Source: Periconia sp. R9002 (taxonomy: Eukaryota; Ascomycota; Dothideomycetes; Pleosporales; Periconiaceae). From it: a DNA stretch of 64,000 bases. The first letter of the stretch is position 1, and every line of letters starts with the position of its first letter. The position numbers were made by a program, and so were the translations under genes. Under the pieces are notes generated by a model that was given only the letters and a program-made list of their open reading frames with translations, was not told the origin of the DNA and did not search any database. Shown here one piece after another: positions 57,131-64,000 of the stretch. The stretch spans positions 124,001 to 188,000 of the forward strand of contig JAMAHW010000003.1 in the NCBI GenBank assembly GCA_023627715.1. The letters are read 5' to 3'.

Positions 57131-57851
57131 GCGAAGGTGTATCAAGGTCGAGTGTATGAGTAGACGCAATTGGGGTGTAAAAATATATACATTGCTAGTT
57201 TGGTAGAGTGTATTTGGGTGGGCCGCCTTGAGCGCATGTACTCATTCCCTCATTTATCCCTGCCTTTGTATATAAGGTGGGATTGCAATGGAGTATCAAT
57301 CAAAAAATGTCCCAAGCCTGGGCCAGCAGATATACATGTAAATGAAATGTACTCAGAAGACGTTTAACCTTCCCATCAATATCGTACAAAACTTCCATCC
57401 CTGTATTTTTGCTCATAATCCAACACGTAGTACCGTACAAACGTCTCTGTATTTTCCCCCAAAATTCTTTCACAATTCCCCAAAAGATGAATAACGCAAA
57501 CTTCGGTACACAAACCTCACACCCCGAAGAGCTCACCGGTTCCCTAGCCTGGCAAACATCTCCATGCATTACGCTACGCAACATTTATTGGCGCCCCACG
57601 GGTCCGTACAGCTCGGTGTAGTACGGTGTTGGGGTGGTACATATTAACATCATATTTTCTGTTCTGTTATTTGTATACTAGTGAAACGAGTACATACGAT
57701 GTGGAAAAGGGAAAGGGGTAAACATGTGCAGTAAAGGAGGGATTTAATATCGTGCGTAAGGGAGATGAACGGATGAATGGTTTTCCTTATCTTATATTCG
57801 ATGCGTGAAGTCGAGGATCAAACGTTTCTTCGTGATTGGGATTAAACAGCT
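57131..57851. other. Intergenic region
   Basis: About 720 bp holding the HEM14 3' end and the promoter of the next gene. It is AT-rich and no gene or repeat is evident. Confidence 0.6.
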
Positions 57852-59155
57852 ATGCCATCTCACCACTTCCTTCAAATATCACTCGCTGTAATCCTTCCAT
57901 TCTTGTCTGTGTCAGCTATTAACCCATGCGAATCCGACTCAGAGCATACTCCTGACCTCCCTTCATGTACGGTAAGAAAGACAAAGGCAAACCCCCCCTG
58001 TTTCCCTTCTTTTATTGATATATATAAAATCTCGAAGCTAATTCTTACCAATCATCGATGTATACAGGACCCGTGTTTGAAGAATGCAGGTTACAGCGGA
58101 ACATGCGGTGACAATCTCCGAGCAATGTGTGATTTGGACGTCGAAGGTGTCGAGGACTACTTCAGTTACTTTGGTACATGCCTGGAAGAGAATTGTCTGG
58201 AGGATGAGGAGCGTTATGGTATGTTGCGTGTATTCCTACATAGTGTTGAAGAGCTGACTATGTGTGAGAAGCGCTTATGGAGAAGTGGAAGGCACAATGT
58301 TCGACGATAAGCTCTGTGGAGGGAGTGTTTGGTGATTACTTGACCAGACCTTCGCAGAGCTCGTTTTCGAGTAGTTTAGAAACCACACTCTTGTCTTCTA
58401 CGCAAACAAATTCGCCGTTACCCAGTCTGGACCCTTCCACTGGGCCTGGTTCTTTATTACCCTCTTTAATACCAACACTTTCACCTAGTCCAGCAGTAGA
58501 AGCTCCAACACCATCCAACGCATCCACCCCTTCATCCACTCCACCAACCTCTAACTCCTCAGACATCGAAACCCTCCCCCCCCCTGACAGCCGCGAAACA
58601 GGCCTCCCCCAACCCGCACCCCACATCAGCATCGACAAAATCATAGGCTACTCAGTCGGCGGAATCCTCGGCGTAGCCCTCACCATCTACAGCATAATCT
58701 ACATCCTCACCCGCCGCCGTAAGAAAAAGCAACTACAATCAGAAGACAGCACGGAACATCGAAACCCCTACGCGAATGCCTTCCATGTGCTTCACTATCC
58801 TCACAACCAGAACGCTTCTACAAAATCGGGCCAGGGACTCTACAATACAGATCGACCGCCTACCCTTCCTAACATCGACATTTCAGCATACACACACCCA
58901 GTCTTCTTCCCAAACTCGGATATCCCATTGCCTTGCTCAACTTCCTATGGTGAGCATCACTCACCCACCGCAAGATCCCGAACGCCTACTCCCTTCCCCG
59001 AACTCGATGGGTGTGATTATCGAACACATCTGCGGTCGACGCCAGCGTTGGACTCGTTGCCGGTTTTTAAGGGGTTGAGTCGGGAGATTGTGCGTCCCTT
59101 GTCTCCGCTTTCGTCGGTGGAGACGGCGGTTAGAGTTGGATACGACGGAGGTTAA
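57852..59155 (+). CDS. Type I membrane protein with CFEM-like ectodomain
   Basis: Exons 57852-57971, 58068-58218 and 58272-59155 give 384 aa. A signal peptide (residues 1-22) leads to a cysteine domain. From Cys39 the spacing is C-x3-C-x9-C-x7-C-x16-C-x4-C-x16-C, close to the fungal CFEM pattern, with PSCTDPC matching PxC[AG]x2C loosely and an Asp in the C3-C4 loop. The second cysteine of the usual CxC is absent (CDL), while an extra Cys26 lies upstream. A Ser/Thr/Pro stalk, one membrane segment (IIGYSVGGILGVALTIYSII) and a basic cytoplasmic tail follow. CFEM proteins bind heme or act in surface sensing. The acceptor at 58271 gives the CFEM x16 spacing; one three bases earlier would add a residue. 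Confidence 0.72.
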
Positions 59156-60086
59156 GGAGAGGTCGATGACGGGGGCGGCAGGGGGGTTGCCTACTGTGGC
59201 GGAGATGGGAAATGGGAGGGGATGAAAGAGAGGTGGGCTATCTATTGCGGAAATGGGGCGTTACATATTTCGCTCTGTGTACAGTGAGGATTAGGGGTTG
59301 GTTGATGGTTGGTTGATGCATGGCAGACGGAAGTCATTTGCTTACTCGCTCTTTAATTCACGGCTTATCTTTTCCCTCCTTCGATTTGATTGAATAATTA
59401 AGACATAGCGTTCGATTAGCATGCTTTCAGATAACTTCTAAGAGATGGTTGACGCCCTAGTGTCGCTGTACAAAGTGAATAGGATAGTATCTTTAATTTT
59501 CGTAGTTCGGTGATTATATTAGAGATTTTGATGGCATACACCTCCCTTGTTCAACTATTAGTTTCTCGTTCGATTGATGAATTGCTAGTGGTAGAACTCA
59601 CCCCACGCCACTTTCGTGATCAGGAATTAGATGTTAAGAAAGACCCTAACCTGGCGCCATAACTAACTCGGCCATCTCACTATGTGATTGATCTCCCCTT
59701 GTTTGCGCCTGCTTACGATTACAAACTGTAAAGTGATCGAATATGCTGGGTATTATAAAACGTACTTGCTACTGTCGAGTTGGACCTCAACACCATGTAT
59801 GGAGGAGGGCAACTATAACAGGGAATGTTCTCTCTACAATGCCTGACATATCGATTTGAACGTCAGCTATTTAGAAATTTATTAGCTTATCTTCGCACGT
59901 ATAGCCAATTGGGTTGAAGTAAAAATCAAAGCTGATTTGGGGATACATTTTTGCTGTTGTTGTGTGGTGTTGTGGTGAACGGGTCTTGGCAAGTATGGGC
60001 ATCTGACCTCTAGCTTCAACACCACCACGAATACGGATGCAAAAAAAGATATTCCCGAAATCAGCTCAGATGAACTGACGAAGTGT
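59156..60086. other. Intergenic region with a decayed tRNA copy
   Basis: About 930 bp. Apart from the tRNA-Leu pseudogene at 59575-59681, no gene is visible; the DNA is AT-rich. Confidence 0.6.
59575..59681 (-). pseudogene. tRNA-Leu(AAG) pseudogene
   Basis: This is a diverged copy of the intact tRNA at 60087-60184, in the same orientation 500 bp away. The D-arm, variable arm and intron region are still alignable, but G-to-A changes hit the first base, the D-loop (TTAG for TTGG) and the anticodon stem (CCAGG no longer pairs with CCTGA). The anticodon loop reads TTAGGG rather than TTAAGG, and the T stem-loop is scrambled by small indels. Similarity extends some bases into the flank (ctatgtgattgat versus ccatgtatttgat), pointing to local duplication. 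Confidence 0.8.
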
Positions 60087-60184
60087 TGATGAGAGTGGGA
60101 CTCGAACCCACGCCACTTTCGTGACCAGGAATTAGTGTTAAGAGAACCTTAACCTGGCGCCATAACCAACTCGGCCATCTCACC
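60087..60184 (-). tRNA. tRNA-Leu (anticodon AAG), intron-containing
   Basis: The minus strand folds as a type II tRNA. The acceptor stem GGTGAGA pairs with TCTCATC (one G-U), followed by discriminator A. The anticodon stem CCAGG/CCTGG encloses TTAAGG, an intron of about 16 nt starting one base after the anticodon AAG, and T. A long variable arm (TCACGAAAGTGG) and the T arm GTGGG-TTCGAGT-CCCAC complete it. The CCA end is not encoded, as usual in eukaryotes. Confidence 0.92.
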
Positions 60185-61517
60185 ATGTATTTGATGGACT
60201 TTGCGTGTTGTATTTGATATATATAATGTAAAAATTGCGCAGTTGGTGGGCGAAACGAAGCCGTTTGCCGCTGCTGCGGTGGAATTTGAATGTCGTGTGA
60301 TGAGGTGGGGTTGGTGTGCGGGGCATTCGGTTACCGTTGACGAAATGTTTGCATGCGTGAGGGGTGGGTGGTTGGGTTGTCGAAGAAGATTTTGGTCTAC
60401 GCGTAAATATGCTCTAGATCTAATACTAGAAATCACTGCATGAAGAGAACTTTTCCTATTTATCAATATATTCCGTGCTGTCTTCTTCTAAGCATCACAT
60501 ATCATCTACGGAACCAAGCCATGCGCAATGTATATATTCGGAGAAGCTCATTTGGTCAGTTCCGTTTGGCCTGTGGCTGTACAAACGCTACTTCTTACCT
60601 TTTCTGGCTCATCGTCGGTGATGTAACCACCATTAATAGCATAGTAGAATCTTCTCTTCGTACCTCAACGTACCAAATAAAATATGGAGCACGTGTACAC
60701 CGTCCCACCTTTCGGCGAACGGACACAGTGTTACTCAACTCCACAAATACCGCTTTCGTGAACTAACGTATGCATATGGGGGCTGCAATATCGATCACCG
60801 TATGTATCACCCGTGTATAGGTAACAACGGACAAACACACGTACTACGCCCCAATCCCTCGAAGACGGTAATCGTGACTTAGTTTGGATGGTCAGAGAAA
60901 TTTGACGTGCTCATTGATGAATATTGCTTCCAAGATAGGAATTCGCTACACAATGTATGCTATTCTGGCTTTTTGCTAGGAATTAATGAGACAACCATAA
61001 GAGTAGTATGGACTAGCATCAAACAGAGAAAGCTAATCTAACGTTTGGTCGGCCGCAGAAAATCCATATCTGATACTTCAATCACTTCCAATCAGCCTGA
61101 CTCTTCTCGAGTCCAGATTGTGTAACAGTCTCAAGTGAATGTACGAGCTAGCCAACATTTAATGTTGTGACACAACCGCATGCGAACATGTCAGACAGAC
61201 GCCCCCCACAGCCACTGCACCACCCTCAGAGACACGCGTACCTATTGCAGCATCATGTACGATAACTGAGTTCTCTCGAACCCCGCACCTCCTTTTCTTT
61301 CATCACACTCTTCCCCCCAATCTAGTCTCCATACACTCCCTCGGTGTGGATGTGATTCCCACCACCACGTTGTGAAAGGCTCGAGAAAGACACCGGAGCA
61401 GCAACATTCTATTGAACACCGAGTTCGAGAACATCGTCTGACTCTGTTAAAACGATCCGACCGTCCCTCGCCATCCATCTCCAACTCTGCAGCCTAGCAA
61501 CCGATCCGCGGTCAATC
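60185..61517. other. Intergenic region
   Basis: About 1.3 kb between the tRNA and the next gene. A few open frames exist (for example 60440-60766), but none shows family features. It should contain the promoter of the gene at 61518. Confidence 0.55.
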
Positions 61518-61895
61518 ATGGATTATTCTGCTCTTACCAGTACAATGGAATCAATCCCTCCTTCTACAGCCTCTTCAAATCCTACCTACATCGGACTACC
61601 ATCATCAATCACTCGTATTGCCTCGTCAAATCCAACCTTTGGCAACTCGAACAATTTCACCTATGGTCCAAATGGAAACGCTACATGCGAGCAGCAAACT
61701 CAACACACAATCCCACTCTTCCCCACCGCTTACGGAATCTTTGCAGCGGCTGGCTGTGCAGTCGTCATGGTGGTTACGTTTGGATTGCTCTGCTTTATGG
61801 AGCGGAGGGAGTTACTTAGGACAGTGTTTCCGCAGGAGGATGGAATGGAATTGAGGCCGAGACAGAGAAGAGATGACTACGAGTATCGGAAATAA
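61518..61895 (+). CDS. Small single-pass membrane protein, Ser/Thr-rich
   Basis: A single exon of 125 aa. The N-terminal 65 residues are rich in Ser, Thr, Pro and Asn with NxS/T glycosylation sites (NFTYGPNGNATC). A membrane segment, YGIFAAAGCAVVMVVTFGLL, follows at about 73-92, then a charged tail (MERRELLRTVF, RPRQRRDDYEYRK). No signal peptide is clear, so it is probably an N-out signal-anchor protein. I do not recognise a family. It could be a surface sensor-like protein, as with Wsc or Mid2 tails in outline, but it lacks a cysteine head domain. Confidence 0.6.
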   Translation: MDYSALTSTMESIPPSTASSNPTYIGLPSSITRIASSNPTFGNSNNFTYGPNGNATCEQQTQHTIPLFPTAYGIFAAAGCAVVMVVTFGLLCFMERRELLRTVFPQEDGMELRPRQRRDDYEYRK

Positions 61896-62480
61896 GATGT
61901 GAGAAATTCGAAATTTGAGGTTGGTGAATGAGGTCTGATGTGTGATTGAGGTCCAGATTTATTATGCTTGCATATTGCATGTGATAGCCGAGGAAGAAGA
62001 CTCTGCAGGAGGTGGTTCGAATGGGAGATAACCAGGTGTCTGGTATAAACAAGAAATATTTCGTTTCTTTTTCTTTTGGAGCGAATGATTCGAGTACAAG
62101 TAGGCAATATTGATTTTCTTTTCAATTACCTTGAACTGATTGATACTTTAGTGAAAGCCTTGTGAGAAAGAACATGGCGGGCGGACTAATGGCTAGCCCG
62201 GCGGTGTTGAGTGGGGAAACGATCACGTTAGCGCCAGCGCACGGGCCCCGCACTCAAGGATTTAGAACCTCCTCTTTTCCCTCTTCGTTACTTCCGCCTG
62301 TCTTCTGGAACCCTCTCTTTGTCATAGCAACTGATAAACCACGCCAGCCGCTCTCCGCTACCAAAACATCTCATCGCTTTCCAACCGCACACACGTCTAT
62401 CCTGACTCAGTTCTCAGTCGTCCCTCGAACCTCAATTCAACTATTCCCACACCTACAGCAACCGTGGCAAAATCCTAGCA
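61896..62480. other. Promoter and leader region of the antizyme gene
   Basis: About 585 bp. An open frame from ATG 62174 to 62500 overlaps the antizyme start in another frame; if the leader extends that far it would be an upstream ORF. Otherwise nothing is recognised. Confidence 0.5.
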
Positions 62481-63505
62481 ATGGCGAATTCATCCAATAA
62501 ACGAAGCAGTAGTAGTAGTAGTAATCGCAGCAGCGGTTCTACGGCTAATGTCCGCGCCAGCGCCTATGTCGTGAATGCTTCCACCGCGTCTCTCGCTGGC
62601 TTTCACTACTCCACTACGGGGGCTGGCGGGGCAGAGTGGTATTCCTGAGGTCAGCTCGGTAAGGATACACATTCGCAATGTCGTTCGCCGTCTTCGACGC
62701 ATACGACAATATCACAGAGGATAGCATTACTAACTACAGACAGGGAATACCTTCACCTCCGCCGAGTCCCCCCCTCGCCGCCAGACACGCAACTTCGCCG
62801 GTCAAGACGACTTCCGGCGGACGGGCGCGCAGAGGGGGGGCTGCATACACCATTAAGGAAGAGTGTGAGAGACTCTTCTGCGAGACACTAGGTTCCGTTT
62901 TCCTGGGTGAGGGGAAATTGGACCGTCAGGACTCGCTAGTAATGGGTATGCATAATATTGCAGCATCATCGCATCGATCGACCGCCATCGCTGATAACGA
63001 CTACGGCGTCGATGTGCGGTATGCCGACAGAATCATGGACTCGCCGCCTGCCATGGCGGTGAGAGACATGGATAGGGTCGGAAAGCCGGGTGCAGGCGGC
63101 TTGATCACAGAATGGATCGAGATGTGGGACTATGTCGGCGGAATTCGTTTCCGCGGTTTTGTAGCGGAGAAGGATGGAGAGAGAACCATGTTCATCTTCT
63201 TCGACCAGAAGGTCATCCACGAGAAAATCAAGGCTGGGTAAGTCACTATTCCATGCATGTCACTACACAATGCCATATTAACAATCCGAACCAGGCTCAT
63301 GGCCCTCCTCGAACTCTGCGACGTCCCGTACTTTTCCTGCCCTCGTCTCATCCTCTGCATTGACCGAGAGACGGAGAAATCCGAGTTGGACACCCTTGTC
63401 AAGGACCTTGGCTGGATCGGATTCCAACTCACTACTCTGGCAGGCTTCACTGAAGACGTTGATCTCGTCAGCGACAAGTGGCTGTTCATGGACATGGAGA
63501 CTTGA
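62481..63505 (+). CDS. Ornithine decarboxylase antizyme with +1 ribosomal frameshift
   Basis: Antizyme binds ornithine decarboxylase and sends it to the proteasome, limiting polyamines. The gene has exons 62481-62658, 62744-63237 and 63295-63505. The first frame encodes 55 residues (MANSSNKRSSSSSSNRSSGS ... AEWYS) and stops at TGA, 62646-62648. A +1 shift at TCC-TGA continues as EVSS, then exon 2 (GIPSPPPSPPL, YTIKEECERLFCETLGSVFLGEG) and exon 3 (ALLELCDVPYFSCPRLILCI, ending KWLFMDMET), for about 293 aa. The C-terminal fold matches antizyme: a strand-helix region followed by a hydrophobic strand near F/L-M-x-Y/M. Polyamines raise frameshifting in known antizymes. The stop is therefore programmed, not a mutation. 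Confidence 0.93.
62643..62648 (+). promoter_or_regulatory. Programmed +1 frameshift site TCC-TGA
   Basis: The last sense codon TCC is followed by the stop TGA, the same slip site used in animal antizymes. Skipping T62646 opens the second frame. Only 10 coding bases follow before the intron, so any 3' stimulatory structure must form across the splice junction in mature mRNA. Confidence 0.85.
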
Positions 63506-63865
63506 ATGGGTTTATGCTTACATGTTTAGTGTGGCACTTTCTATTCGTGTTTTCAATGGGGAGGTTTCCGTTCGTCAAAAGTATTGGGCAGATTGTGTGG
63601 AGTAGTGTGTTTGTGGAGTTCTTCTCTTAGTTAAAGTGTTTCCTCATCAACTCTCTCCTTATTCCCAGAGTTTATTCTTCTTCTACTCGTTTGTTTGTTC
63701 TGGTTCTCGTGCCAACGTCAAAAGGTTGTATCACGCCGTGCTGTACATCCCACACATACAAGGGTCAATGACTGAAGCTTGTGGTCCATGCAGCTATAAC
63801 AGTAGGGGGCTCGAGACAGTCAAAAAGGTTGTGCGACGAACCACACAGAAGAGAAGAGGGAGGAT
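63506..63865. other. 3' region of the antizyme gene
   Basis: A 360-bp AT-rich stretch that probably includes the antizyme 3' untranslated region. No further gene is seen. Confidence 0.6.
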
Positions 63866-64000
63866 GGGGACGTTTAAGAGATGGAATTCGAATTCAATAT
63901 CTTTATTCGTTTAAAGAAACTTTTAATTGACAAAAAAAATTAAATAATCCCTTAAATGAGTAAAGAGATTGACTTCGACTGCCATCTTTTAAACGTCCCC
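63866..64000. mobile_element. MITE-like inverted-repeat element
   Basis: The ends form a long inverted repeat: ggggacgtttaagagatgg at 63866 and the reverse complement of ccatcttttaaacgtcccc ending at 64000. About 50 bases of each arm match with roughly nine mismatches, leaving a short AT-rich loop. A 135-bp, non-coding, hairpin-forming unit with terminal GGGGACG fits a MITE or foldback element. The right-hand target duplication lies outside the window. Confidence 0.65.

Noticed and set aside
62646..62648. Nonsense mutation in antizyme
   Set aside because: The TCC-TGA context and antizyme-like continuation in the +1 frame indicate programmed frameshifting.
1..64000. CRISPR arrays, bacterial operons or a secondary-metabolite cluster
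   Set aside because: The window is eukaryotic with spliced genes; no polyketide or peptide synthase, no regularly spaced direct repeats with unique spacers.

Overview
This window reads as nuclear DNA of a filamentous ascomycete (Pezizomycotina; the order cannot be fixed from this sequence alone). The signs are short spliceosomal introns (about 40-130 nt) with GTAAGT/GTATGT-type donors, CTNAC-like branch sites and YAG acceptors, dense genes on both strands, and markers typical of moulds: a FlbE-like developmental regulator, a GH131 glucanase, a CFEM-like surface protein and a frameshifted ornithine decarboxylase antizyme. I support 25 protein genes and one intact tRNA gene. Exon boundaries were set by hand from splice signals and reading frame.

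Layout. 1-6.3 kb: SEC18/NSF and a 2H phosphoesterase, both minus. 6.3-12.4 kb: gene-poor, with one lineage-specific hypothetical gene (8.0-8.9 kb) preceded by three diverged tandem repeats. 12.4-21.1 kb: three predicted secreted proteins (GH131, a 209-aa cysteine-containing protein, an 85-aa protein with 12 cysteines) interleaved with prolyl aminopeptidase and cysteinyl-tRNA synthetase. 21.7-33 kb: MSH2, PRP1/PRP6, FlbE-like, a CIR_N splicing-type protein with two micro-exons, and a dienelactone hydrolase. 33-47.5 kb: a multi-pass membrane protein, a CYSTM-like peptide, a CCCH zinc-finger protein, a 1,033-aa stalked type II membrane protein, and UTP18. 48.4-57.1 kb: a GNAT acetyltransferase, an SR-type splicing factor, NAB2 and protoporphyrinogen oxidase (HEM14). 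57.8-64 kb: a CFEM-like type I membrane protein, tRNA-Leu(AAG) with a decayed second copy, a small membrane protein, antizyme, and a MITE-like inverted repeat that runs into the window edge.

Function. The genes are mostly unrelated housekeeping genes, with a clear excess of RNA-processing factors (PRP1/PRP6, CIR_N protein, SR protein, NAB2, UTP18, CCCH protein, and possibly the 2H phosphoesterase). There is no biosynthetic cluster or large mobile element. The most notable features are the antizyme gene, whose +1 frameshift site lies 13 nt before an intron with tandem acceptors; the set of small secreted cysteine-rich proteins; a CFEM-like domain missing one canonical cysteine; and several unannotated repeat structures.
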